Assembly: GCA_036257895.1 (NCBI GenBank)
Contig: DATAES010000112.1
Location: forward strand, 1 to 9,116
Reading direction: 5' to 3'
Length of the DNA stretch: 9,116 nt
DNA from: DATAES01 sp036257895
Lineage (GTDB): Bacteria; Actinomycetota; Acidimicrobiia; Acidimicrobiales; JACDCH01
Positions within the stretch are counted from its first letter, which is position 1, and each line of letters begins with the position of its first letter. Of the stretch, positions 1 to 5,684 are shown piece by piece. The notes below the pieces were generated by a model, which saw only the letters and a program-made list of their open reading frames with translations, was not told the origin of the DNA and did no database searches. Both the position numbers and the translations under genes were made by a program.

Positions 1-144
1 GGGCCCCGTCGCGTAACGAAGCGGACTGCAACCCGCGGCCTTCGGGGGTCGAAGATGGCTGAACCCAACTGTTCCGGCCTTGGAAGTCCACCGCGAGCGC
101 CGAGGCGCGATGAGATCCGGGGCACGGCGACGTCTCTAGCGGTG

Positions 145-720
145 ATGATCGATCTCGAACCCGCCACCATCCGGATGGCCCACTTGCTGACGTCGATATC
201 TGACGCCCAACTCGAACGCCCCACCCCTTGCCCCGACACGAGTCTCGGTGACCTCGTCGACCACGTGAGCGCGCTGACGATCGGGTTCTCCGCCGTCGCC
301 CGCAAGGCCGGCGACCTGAGCGGCTCGCCGCCGCGGCCGAACGCGGCCAACCTCGAGCCGGACTGGCGCGACCGCATCGCCCGCGATCTCGATGTCCTGG
401 CCCAGGCATGGCGCGACGCTGGGGCGTGGCAAGGGACGACAATGGCCGCCGGCGTCCCTCTTCCAGGCGAGATCGCCGGGCTGGTTGCGCTCGACGAACT
501 CGTCGTGCACGGCTGGGACATCGCGGTCTCGACCGGTCAGACCTACGCGCCGTCGCTCACGGAGATCGAGGCCGCGGCATCGTTCGTGACATCGTTCGAC
601 GCACCACGCGACGGCTCCCTGTTCGGCCCCATCGTCCCCGTCGCCGACAACGCCACCCCTCTCGACAGACTCCTCGGTCTCACCGGTCGCGATCCAGCGT
701 GGCAGCCGCCGACCGAGTGA
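145..720 (+). CDS. TIGR03086-type metal-binding protein (MDMPI / DinB-like fold)
   Basis: A 191-residue protein that looks like the mycothiol-dependent maleylpyruvate isomerase N-terminal family, the DinB-like four-helix metal-binding fold common in Actinomycetota. Visible marks are an N-terminal His in LGDLVDHVSAL (His40), the family motif ALDELVVHGWDIA with Glu118 and His122 as the other likely metal ligands, and a C-terminal DRLLGLTGRDPAW block (residues about 174-186). Known family members isomerise maleylpyruvate or act as thiol-dependent metal enzymes; most paralogues, probably including this one, have no proven substrate. The frame is open upstream to an ATG at 55, but the first 30 residues of that longer reading look unlike the family. 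The ATG at 145 gives MIDLEPATIRMAHLL, which matches the usual family start and length of about 190. No strong ribosome binding site is visible. Family assignment is firm; exact reaction unknown. Confidence 0.85.
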   Translation: MIDLEPATIRMAHLLTSISDAQLERPTPCPDTSLGDLVDHVSALTIGFSAVARKAGDLSGSPPRPNAANLEPDWRDRIARDLDVLAQAWRDAGAWQGTTMAAGVPLPGEIAGLVALDELVVHGWDIAVSTGQTYAPSLTEIEAAASFVTSFDAPRDGSLFGPIVPVADNATPLDRLLGLTGRDPAWQPPTE

Positions 721-804
721 CCGGCGAGGTGACACGCGATGCGGCCGGCGACCTCCATGGCTTCCAGATACTGCGATCACCTCCACCGGTTTCGCGCAAC
801 GTCC

Positions 805-1164
805 TCAGAGCTCGTCGCGAGTCAGCAGATCGACCGGATCCTGCATCCGCACCATGCCGAGGTAGCCGCCGCCCCGAGAGATGGCGTCGTACACGGAGTA
901 GCCCAGCACCTCTTGGGCTTGTCGCGGCAGACCCGCCGCGATAGCGGGTGGGATCGAGAGGTAGTTGTTCTCCTCGGTTCGCAGCCAGCCCAAGCAATAG
1001 CTCAGGTGCACCGCGCGACGTGGGGTCGCAGAGCAGTTCGCGCCACCCCCGTGGATCGCGCCGCCGGTGTAGACGACGGCCGATCCTGCCGGCATCTCTG
1101 CCACCGCCACCTGGTCCGCGGTGGGACGCAGGATCTTGCCGGAGGCGGACTTCGGTATCGCGTT
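805..1164 (-). pseudogene. Phytanoyl-CoA dioxygenase (PhyH) family, C-terminal fragment only
   Basis: The minus strand encodes about 119 residues that read as the second half of a PhyH-type Fe(II)/2-oxoglutarate dioxygenase. They include VAEMPAGSAVVYTGGAIHGGGAN, broken here as VAEMPAGSAVV then AIHGGGAN, with the distal iron-ligand His (codon 1051-1053). A PRRAVHLSY segment follows with the likely 2-oxoglutarate-binding Arg, then LGWLRTEENNYLS and a normal C-terminus ending at a TGA. Full-length relatives are roughly 250-300 residues and carry an HxD iron motif in the first half. I find no HxD and no PhyH-like text upstream on this strand in any frame; homology fades near 1164-1200. The long open frame continuing to about 2001 is only the antisense shadow of the next gene. 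It is therefore a 5'-deleted remnant that cannot bind iron normally. It converges on the MDMPI-like gene. Confidence 0.75.
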
Positions 1165-1317
1165 GGTGCCAAGCGTAGGAAAGGCGCCAACCGGAGTTGG
1201 ACCAAGTCGGCATCGGCGATCCAGCGTCATCGAACCGGTCCGACGGTGACCGCGCCGATGATTCCGTGGACACCCTGTCGTCGTAACTCTTCGATGATCG
1301 AGAAGAGGAGACAAACC
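1165..1317. other. Non-coding spacer at the PhyH truncation point
   Basis: This 153-base stretch lies between the broken end of the PhyH fragment (minus strand) and the GTG start of the PPOX-fold gene (plus strand). No reading frame in it resembles a known domain convincingly. It presumably holds the deletion junction of the dioxygenase gene together with the promoter of the PPOX gene. No insertion sequence ends, target duplication or clear -35/-10 pair can be seen. Confidence 0.4.
1303..1310 (+). promoter_or_regulatory. Strong Shine-Dalgarno for the PPOX-fold gene
   Basis: The bases AAGAGGAG sit seven bases ahead of a GTG at 1318 that is in frame with the PPOX-fold protein. This is a much better ribosome binding site than anything ahead of the internal ATG at 1423, so it decides the start chosen here. 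It implies a 35-residue N-terminal extension. Confidence 0.6.
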
Positions 1318-1950
1318 GTGCGCGACGCTGCCGTCGACGCGCAGTGGGACGCATCCGAGGACGAAGGCGCCACGTGGCGCAAGGACTTCGACCTGACCTT
1401 CGAGCGAGAAAGCAGAGTCGCCATGGCTGAACGCGAAGCACCCGCCGTACTCGACGCACGTTTCAGCGCGCCGAACGCCGCTGCGACACCCTGGGACGAG
1501 GTCCGTGCGCTGCTCGAGAGGGCTGAGCTGTTCTGGATCTCGACCGTGCGCGCCGACGGACGTCCACATGTCACGCCGCTTCCTGCGGTGTGGCACGACA
1601 ACGCACTTCATTTCTGCACCGGCGCCAGCGAGCAGAAGGGCGTCAACCTCACCCGCAACGCGAACTGCGCGCTGACGACGGGCACGAACGCGTGGAAGTC
1701 CGGCCTCGACGTTGTCGTCGAGGGGCGCGCCGAACGTGTCAGCGACGACACGCAACTCCAGGTCCTCGCTGACATGTGGTCCACGAAGTACGACGGCGAC
1801 TGGCAGTTCGACGTCCGAGATGGCGCGTTTCACCACGAGGCCGGAGAGGCGCTCGTCTTCCGCGTCTCGCCGGCCAAGATCCTCGCGTTCGCAAAGGGCG
1901 ACTTCGCGCAGACCCGGTACACAGCACCGAGCGACGACGAGCAGCGATGA
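1318..1950 (+). CDS. Pyridoxamine 5'-phosphate oxidase-fold protein (PPOX / F420-dependent type)
   Basis: A 210-residue protein whose last 175 residues are a split-barrel flavin-binding domain of the PPOX/F420 oxidoreductase superfamily. Counting from the internal ATG at 1423, the marks are ELFWISTVRADGRPHVTPL (residues 35-53), the strand AVWHDNALHFCTG (55-67), EQKGVNLTRNANCALTTG (70-87), the GLDVVVEGRAERV strand (94-106) and the C-terminal EALVFRVSPAKILAFAKG (142-159). Actinobacterial relatives bind FMN or F420 and reduce small unsaturated molecules; substrate and cofactor here are inferred only by family. Start choice: GTG at 1318 has a strong Shine-Dalgarno and good codon use, adding an acidic, Trp-containing 35-residue segment. 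The ATG at 1423 gives the usual family N-terminus (MAEREAPAVLDARF) but has only a weak site. It stands alone on the plus strand between minus-strand genes. Confidence 0.85.
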   Translation: MRDAAVDAQWDASEDEGATWRKDFDLTFERESRVAMAEREAPAVLDARFSAPNAAATPWDEVRALLERAELFWISTVRADGRPHVTPLPAVWHDNALHFCTGASEQKGVNLTRNANCALTTGTNAWKSGLDVVVEGRAERVSDDTQLQVLADMWSTKYDGDWQFDVRDGAFHHEAGEALVFRVSPAKILAFAKGDFAQTRYTAPSDDEQR

Positions 1951-1989
1951 GATTGCCGAGGCCTGACGCACACCGGCCGATGACAAAAC

Positions 1990-2012
1990 GTCCGCGGACA
2001 AGCCAGTTGGCT
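1990..2012. terminator. Possible terminator between convergent genes
   Basis: The PPOX-fold gene (+) and the DUF899 gene (-) converge on a 73-base gap. It holds a perfect 10-base palindrome GTCCGCGGAC (1990-1999) and, next to it, the near-palindrome AGCCAGTTGGCT (2001-2012). Read on the minus strand, the first is followed by GTTTTG, a short T-run. Stems are short, so this is a weak candidate for ending the minus-strand transcript. Confidence 0.3.
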
Positions 2013-2023
2013 CGTCTCGAATC

Positions 2024-2707
2024 TCAGTCGTCGGCGTACTGCGCGAACACCTCCGACCCCGCTCCCCGGCTGTAGGTCGGGTACTGCGGCCATCCGTCCG
2101 GCACGTCCTGCCACTCCTCCTGGCGCCCGTAAGGAAGCAGGTCGATGAGCGCGAAGGTGTAGGTCAGCTGCTCGACTCCACGACCCTGCGTGTTGTACGT
2201 GCGGTACACGGTGTCGCCGTCGCGGAGGAAGACGTTGAGCTGGAAGCCGCCGCCGGGAGGGGCGCCCATGTCGGATCCGAACGGGCTGTTGGCCGTCGAG
2301 TACCACGTCATCTTGTTGCCGACCCGCGCCTTGTAGGCGAGCGCCTCGTCGATCGGCCCCTGGGTGACGATCACGAACCGGGCGTCATACTCGTCGAGGA
2401 ACTCGAGCCGGGTGAAGTGGCTCGTGAAGCCGGTACACCCCGGGCACTGCCAGGTCTCACCTGGGAACCACATGTGGTTGTAGACGACGAGTTGACGCTT
2501 GCCTTCGAATGCGTCGACGAGCCGGACGGGTCCGTTCTCGCCGTCGAGGGTGTAGTCGGGCATCTCGACCATGGGCAGGCGCCGGCGCTGCGCGGCGATG
2601 GCGTCGAGTTCTCGGGTGGCGGCCTTCTCCCTCGTACGGAGGTCGCCGAGGGCGGCCTCCCAGGTCGCCTGGTCGACGATCGGGGGCAAGGCAGGGTTCG
2701 TCGTCAT
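2024..2707 (-). CDS. DUF899 family protein (thioredoxin-like fold, CPGC motif)
   Basis: A 227-residue cytoplasmic protein of the DUF899 family, which has a thioredoxin/AhpC-like fold. The N-terminal helix region (residues 10-45) is rich in Arg and Glu and leads to LPMVEMPDYTLDGENGPVRL. The hallmark follows: YNHMWFPGETWQCPGCTGF (76-94) with a CxxC-type CPGC at 88-91. Next come FTRLEFLDEYDARFVIVTQGP (98-118), WYSTANSPFGSDMG (135-148) and RTYNTQGRGVEQL (169-181). Length and motif order match complete family members. The CPGC pair and fold suggest a thiol redox or peroxiredoxin-like role, but no reaction is established for the family. I chose the ATG at 2707, giving MTTNPALPPIVDQATW, over an upstream TTG at 2734 that adds unconserved residues. 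It lies 60 bases downstream of the methyltransferase gene on the same strand, suggesting cotranscription. Confidence 0.85.
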   Translation of the reverse strand: MTTNPALPPIVDQATWEAALGDLRTREKAATRELDAIAAQRRRLPMVEMPDYTLDGENGPVRLVDAFEGKRQLVVYNHMWFPGETWQCPGCTGFTSHFTRLEFLDEYDARFVIVTQGPIDEALAYKARVGNKMTWYSTANSPFGSDMGAPPGGGFQLNVFLRDGDTVYRTYNTQGRGVEQLTYTFALIDLLPYGRQEEWQDVPDGWPQYPTYSRGAGSEVFAQYADD

Positions 2708-2767
2708 ACGAATCGAGACGACCGCACAAGACAAAAGTCATCGGTCGTACGGTCCAGGCGTCGCCCT

Positions 2768-3424
2768 TCACGGCCGGGCGAAGCGGAGCAGAAGCTTGTG
2801 GTCGTGGTAATACGCGAGCCAGTCGAGGGACCGACCCTCGTGGTGGTGCCCGTGGCCCACGGCCGGCACGAAGCGGAACTCCAACCGTGCCACCGACGCC
2901 TCGAAGCCGGCGCGTCGGAACGTGGCGATGACATCGTCGACGTCGTACAGCGGCGGCAGTTGCAGCTCGCCGCGGTTGGCCGTGTGCCACTCGACCATGA
3001 GCGGGCTGCCCGTGTGCACGCCCATGACCGCGAAGTACACGCCGCCGGGGCGGAGCGCGCGGTGGATGGCGAGCGCGTGGGGCGCCAGGTCGGCAAGTAA
3101 GTAGAGGACTTCGTGACTGAACGCCACATCCAGACCGTTCCACGCCTCGGGTACCGAGTCGGCCGCCTCGAAGTGCAGCGGCCGGCCAGCGGTCAGCGCT
3201 CGGGCATCCTCGATCGCGCCGGCGGCAGGGTCGTACCCGTATCCCTCCGCGATCTTGTGTTCATCGGCGAGGAGACGGAGGAACCCGCCGCGGTTGCAGC
3301 CCGCGTCGAGGACACGCCGACCGGCGAGGTCCACGTCGATCGTGTCGAGCATGGCCTGCCAGATGAACCCGTGCTCGTCCTGCATCGCTTCGTCATCGGC
3401 CGCACCGCGCCAGTAGGTCGTCAT
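2768..3424 (-). CDS. Class I SAM-dependent methyltransferase
   Basis: A 218-residue Rossmann-type methyltransferase. Motif I is VLDAGCNRGGFLRLL (38-52), the SAM-binding glycine loop. The acidic residue ending strand 2 is Asp65 in YGYDPAAG, motif III-like text is FEAADSVPEAWNGLDV (85-100), and the post-strand-4 segment is AFSHEVLYLLADL (101-113). The RALRPGGVYFAVMG block (122-135) is the usual beta-5 region. A substrate-side tail includes EWHTANRGELQLPPLYDVDD and a His-rich VGHGHHHEG patch (189-197). The substrate is not predictable; small-molecule methylation is the default guess. The ATG at 3424 gives MTTYWRGAADDEAMQDEHGF, a natural N-terminus; the Shine-Dalgarno is weak. It is the first gene of a probable two-gene unit with DUF899 and is divergent from the ASCH gene. 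Confidence 0.88.
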   Translation of the reverse strand: MTTYWRGAADDEAMQDEHGFIWQAMLDTIDVDLAGRRVLDAGCNRGGFLRLLADEHKIAEGYGYDPAAGAIEDARALTAGRPLHFEAADSVPEAWNGLDVAFSHEVLYLLADLAPHALAIHRALRPGGVYFAVMGVHTGSPLMVEWHTANRGELQLPPLYDVDDVIATFRRAGFEASVARLEFRFVPAVGHGHHHEGRSLDWLAYYHDHKLLLRFARP

Positions 3425-3486
3425 GGCTCAATGCTCGCTCGCCGACGCCGACGGCGGTAGAGGCTCGACGACGACAGAATCGGAGC
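3425..3486. promoter_or_regulatory. Divergent intergenic region, methyltransferase / ASCH genes
   Basis: Sixty-two bases separate the methyltransferase ATG (-) from the ASCH GTG (+), so both promoters or their upstream elements must lie here or reach into the coding regions. The stretch is GC-rich with a short GCCGAC direct repeat near 3438-3450. I cannot pick out a confident -35/-10 pair on either strand. Confidence 0.35.
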
Positions 3487-3792
3487 GTGCAGTTCAGCCC
3501 TGAGCTTCGCGATCACGTAGCGAACGGAGCCATCACCGTCTCCTACCGCCTCTGGTCGAGGCCAAAGGTCAAGGTCGGCGGTTTCTACCGGAGTGGTTCC
3601 GTGATGATCGAGGTCGACGAGATCGAGCTGCTGCCGTTCTCGTCGATCACCGACGACGATCTTGCTCGCACGGGAGAGCCCGACGTTGAAACCCTTCGTC
3701 GGCGCGCTGCACACGCCGGACCGATCCACGATGACACGCTGGTCTACCGCGTGGAGTTCCACGTCGTGCGGCAGCTGGACGACACGCCTTGA
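3487..3792 (+). CDS. ASCH domain-containing protein
   Basis: A small protein of 101 residues that appears to be essentially one ASCH (PUA-like) domain. The core reads ITVSYRLWSRPKVKVGGFYR (residues 16-35), the strand-turn-strand with basic residues typical of these domains. It is followed by IEVDEIELLPFSSITDDDLARTGEP (41-65), split here as IEVDEIELLPF and SSITDDDLARTGEP. Then comes LRRRAAHAGPIHDDTLVYRV (70-89) and a final strand EFHVV. ASCH domains are thought to bind RNA or nucleic-acid-derived ligands, and a few have nuclease or amidohydrolase activity; nothing here fixes the role. The start is a GTG at 3487 with a short GGAG four bases upstream, and it fits the family N-terminus MQFSPELRDHV. 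No signal peptide or membrane segment. The SDR gene follows 69 bases downstream on the same strand. Confidence 0.8.
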   Translation: MQFSPELRDHVANGAITVSYRLWSRPKVKVGGFYRSGSVMIEVDEIELLPFSSITDDDLARTGEPDVETLRRRAAHAGPIHDDTLVYRVEFHVVRQLDDTP

Positions 3793-3861
3793 ACCTTGTG
3801 ACATGGGCCGCCAGGCCGGCGCCAGCGCGCTCGCGGCCGACGCCTGAGCCAGGCTGTTCCC

Positions 3862-4542
3862 ATGGGTGACCACGACAAAACGGCAGTCGTCACCGGGGGC
3901 GCCGGAGGCATCGGTGCGGCAGTCGTCGAGCAACTCGTGGCCGCAGGCGCAACCGCGTACGTGTGGGATCTTGAAACCGGCGTCGACATCACGGACCGAG
4001 CCAGCGTTGAAGCTGCGGCGCGAGCGGCCGGCGACGTCGACATCCTCGTCAACGGCGCCGGCATCGACGTCATCGGGCCCTTCCTCGAGTCCGACGAGGC
4101 CGACTGGCGCCGCACCGTGGAAGTCAATCTCCTCGGCACCATCCGCTGCTGCCAGGTCTTGGCGACTGGGATGGTCGACCGGGGCAGCGGCGCCATCATC
4201 AACATCGCCTCCGATGCCGGCCGGGTCGGATCCTCGGGCGAAGCCGTGTACTCCGGCACCAAGGGTGGCATCATCGCCTTCACCAAGGCGCTCGCCCGCG
4301 AGGTCGCCGCAGCCGGCGTACGGGTCAACTGCGTCTGCCCGGGCCCGACCGAAACGGCGCTACTCCGCCAGGTTGCCGAGTACAGCCAGAAGCTCTACGA
4401 CGGCCTTGCTCGCGCCATCCCCATGCGCCGCATCGGCCAGCCCGACGACATCGCGGCCGCCGTCGCGTTCCTCGCCTCCGATGCCGCCGGCTACATCACC
4501 GGCCAGACTTTGTCGGTCAGCGGTGGTCTGACGATGGCGTAG
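3862..4542 (+). CDS. SDR family oxidoreductase (3-oxoacyl / 2-hydroxyacyl dehydrogenase-like)
   Basis: A complete 226-residue classical short-chain dehydrogenase/reductase. The dinucleotide loop TGGAGGIG is at 11-18, the NNAG-equivalent NGAG at 64-67, and the structural Asn in VEVNLLG at 89. Ser117 in NIASDAG sits a few residues upstream of the YSGTK active site, with Tyr130 and Lys134. The cofactor-choice position after strand 2 is Asp36 (VWDLETG), which usually means NAD(H) over NADP(H). The C-terminal MRRIGQPDDIAAAVAFLASD and GYITGQTLSVSGGLTMA blocks resemble 3-oxoacyl-ACP reductases and BadH-type 2-hydroxycyclohexanecarboxyl-CoA dehydrogenases. The substrate cannot be decided from sequence alone. 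Catalytic Ser placement is read by eye and could shift to Ser124/Ser125 (GSSGE). The ATG at 3862 starts MGDHDKTAVVTGG as expected. It converges on the VOC gene with only 26 bases between stops. Confidence 0.93.
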   Translation: MGDHDKTAVVTGGAGGIGAAVVEQLVAAGATAYVWDLETGVDITDRASVEAAARAAGDVDILVNGAGIDVIGPFLESDEADWRRTVEVNLLGTIRCCQVLATGMVDRGSGAIINIASDAGRVGSSGEAVYSGTKGGIIAFTKALAREVAAAGVRVNCVCPGPTETALLRQVAEYSQKLYDGLARAIPMRRIGQPDDIAAAVAFLASDAAGYITGQTLSVSGGLTMA

Positions 4543-4568
4543 CTGCCAGTCCCTCATGACCCCCGGAG

Positions 4569-5000
4569 TCAGGCGGACTCGATGCGCGGCGCGACGAGCG
4601 GATGTGGGTGTTCGACGCTGGTCCCGCCGCTGCCATACGGACGAGTCAGAATCTCCAACAGGTGACCGTTCGGATCGTCGAAGTACACGCCACGACCATC
4701 GTCCCAGTGGTTGATGTTGCCGGGGTCTTGTCGGAACGGGTCTGACCAGTACGCAAGGCCTCGCGAGCGGATGCGGTCGAAGATGTCGTCGAACTCCTCT
4801 TCGGTGACGAGGAATGCGTAGTGCAGCTGCCGGATTTCCGTGTCGGTGTCGACGAAGTCAAGGGTCATGTCGTCGCTCACCTTGAGGACTGCGAAATGGC
4901 CGAGCTCGATCGGGTCCTCGAACCCGAACATCTCGGCGAAGAACACCGCGGTCGCGCGTTTGTCACGCGCCGCAACGATGTGGTGGTTGAGCACAGCCAT
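4569..5000 (-). CDS. VOC family protein (glyoxalase / bleomycin resistance / dioxygenase fold)
   Basis: A 143-residue single-gene VOC protein with the paired beta-alpha-beta-beta-beta modules. Module one begins AVLNHHIVAARDKRATAVFFAEMFGF (residues 2-27, split as AVLNHHIVAARD and KRATAVFFAEMFGF), with His6/His7 as a possible metal ligand. LHYAFLVTEEEFDDIFDRI (59-77) begins module two with His60. VYFDDPNGHLLEILTRPYG (105-123) holds Glu116, the usual last ligand. This spacing suggests a divalent metal is bound; the substrate is unknown, with options from glyoxal-type conjugates to antibiotic binding. The start at ATG 5000 is preferred over GTG 5009 because AAAGGTGG lies five bases ahead of it. 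It follows the F420-type PPOX gene on the same strand after 65 bases and is probably translated from the same message. Confidence 0.88.
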   Translation of the reverse strand: MAVLNHHIVAARDKRATAVFFAEMFGFEDPIELGHFAVLKVSDDMTLDFVDTDTEIRQLHYAFLVTEEEFDDIFDRIRSRGLAYWSDPFRQDPGNINHWDDGRGVYFDDPNGHLLEILTRPYGSGGTSVEHPHPLVAPRIESA

Positions 5001-5005
5001 CAGGC

Positions 5006-5013
5006 CCACCTTT
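5006..5013 (-). promoter_or_regulatory. Shine-Dalgarno of the VOC gene
   Basis: On the minus strand AAAGGTGG lies five bases ahead of the ATG at 5000. It overlaps the alternative GTG at 5009, which argues that the ATG is the true start. Confidence 0.6.
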
Positions 5014-5065
5014 CATCTGTCGTCAGGAGGCGCAAGTCAAGGCGACCGCGCGGCAGAGAACGACA

Positions 5066-5470
5066 TCAGCCGGCCGCGGGCATGACGTCGTCGATCCGGT
5101 AGTGCAGCGTGTGGTAACGGCGCAGCCGGTGGAAGAGGCGCACCGCGACTCCTTGGAGGAGCGGGTAGCGACGGTTGATGAGCCCAGCCGCGTGAAGGGA
5201 CTCATCACCTTCGAGCAAAGTGGCGCGGCCGTGCAGCCACGAACCAGTCACGCGCCCACGCGCCGTCGATGGGGCGAAGCGGACATCGTGAAAGTTGCGC
5301 AGCCGCTTCGCCTTGCCCGACTTATCCCACGTTCGGAAGTAGACGTGGTCATCCTCGACCAGCGGATTGACAGGGGTCGCAACCCAGGTTCCATTGCGTC
5401 TCCGGGTCTCGAGCACCATGTCGTGGTGCCGTGCGAGGGCGGTGAGCGACGGGTGCGAGGTGCGCTCCAT
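5066..5470 (-). CDS. PPOX class F420-dependent oxidoreductase, short Rv2061-like type
   Basis: A 134-residue split-barrel protein of the F420-dependent PPOX subgroup resembling the mycobacterial Rv2061 family. Diagnostic text is MVLETRRRNGTWVATPVNPLV (residues 18-38, split as MVLETRRRNGTW and VATPVNPLV), DDHVYFRTWDKSGKAKRLRNF (40-60), whose SGKAKRL segment forms the cofactor phosphate site in relatives, and VRFAPSTARGRVTGSWLHG (63-81). The protein closes with RYHTLHYRID. Family members bind F420, or sometimes FMN or heme-derived ligands, and transfer hydride; the substrate is unknown. The start ATG at 5470 has GGGAGGT eight bases ahead (5479-5485), a good ribosome site. It is the first gene of a probable unit with the VOC gene. 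Together with the PPOX-fold gene at 1318 it suggests an F420-making actinobacterium. Confidence 0.87.
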   Translation of the reverse strand: MERTSHPSLTALARHHDMVLETRRRNGTWVATPVNPLVEDDHVYFRTWDKSGKAKRLRNFHDVRFAPSTARGRVTGSWLHGRATLLEGDESLHAAGLINRRYPLLQGVAVRLFHRLRRYHTLHYRIDDVMPAAG

Positions 5471-5684
5471 GACTACTTACCTCCCGTGCGCGTGGAGTCG
5501 TCACAAAATTACCCATACCGCACCGCTGATGAACCGTCTGACCGATGTACACGACACCTTGTTTGGCCGCGTGCGGGCCGTCGATCGCGTCGGATGCGAT
5601 CCCGAGGCGATCGCGCGCCACCGACGAACGAGCAAACTACGTTTGCGTGTTCGGCACTGGACGGATCATTCGCGGAGGGGACCA
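5471..5684. promoter_or_regulatory. Divergent control region between PPOX/VOC unit and propeller gene
   Basis: A 214-base non-coding stretch between two divergently read genes, the longest gap in the window. Near the PPOX side is a relatively A/T-rich patch (about 5505-5520) that reads TATGGGTAATTTTG on the minus strand and could supply a -10 element. The middle holds GATCGC at 5583-5588 mirrored by GCGATC at 5596-5601, and a GCGATCGC palindrome at 5607-5614. Near the propeller gene is a perfect inverted repeat (5632-5646) and the Shine-Dalgarno GGAGGGG (5674-5680). Open frames crossing it show no recognisable protein. Confidence 0.45.
5632..5646 (+). promoter_or_regulatory. Perfect inverted repeat, candidate operator or 5' leader hairpin
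   Basis: GCAAAC and GTTTGC flank a three-base TAC centre, giving a perfect 6-base inverted repeat 38 bases ahead of the propeller gene's ATG. A repressor site next to the promoter or a small hairpin in the leader RNA would both fit. No binding protein is identifiable nearby. Confidence 0.4.

Noticed and set aside
1..60. tRNA-Cys-like stretch (AGCGGACTGCAACCCGC followed by CGGGGGTCGAAG)
   Set aside because: It resembles the anticodon arm and start of the T arm of a tRNA-Cys with anticodon GCA, but the anticodon loop is one base short, the T-arm 3' half does not pair and there is no acceptor stem partner. At most a degenerate remnant, possibly chance; not called as a gene.
136..786. Long minus-strand frame opposite the MDMPI-like gene
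   Set aside because: Arg/Gly-rich antisense shadow with no motif; the plus-strand frame carries the family residues.
1227..1304. Minus-strand text IEELRRQGVHGIIGAVTVGP in the spacer upstream of the PPOX gene
   Set aside because: It looks protein-like, but is only about 25 residues, overlaps the PPOX ribosome site and has no recognisable continuation or start. Too short to support a gene fragment.
1165..2001. Minus-strand open frame running through the PPOX-fold gene into the PhyH fragment
   Set aside because: Beyond 1165 it is the antisense shadow of a well-supported plus-strand gene and shows no dioxygenase text. Only 805-1164 has homology.
2417..3143. Long Arg-rich frames opposite DUF899 and the methyltransferase
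   Set aside because: Typical shadow frames of high-GC genes: Arg/Pro/Ala-rich, low complexity, no domain.
5102..5684. Plus-strand reading frames across the PPOX gene and control region, including the in-frame extension of the propeller gene back to 5367
   Set aside because: They overlap a minus-strand gene with clear family motifs. The propeller gene has a signal peptide and Shine-Dalgarno fixing its start at 5685.
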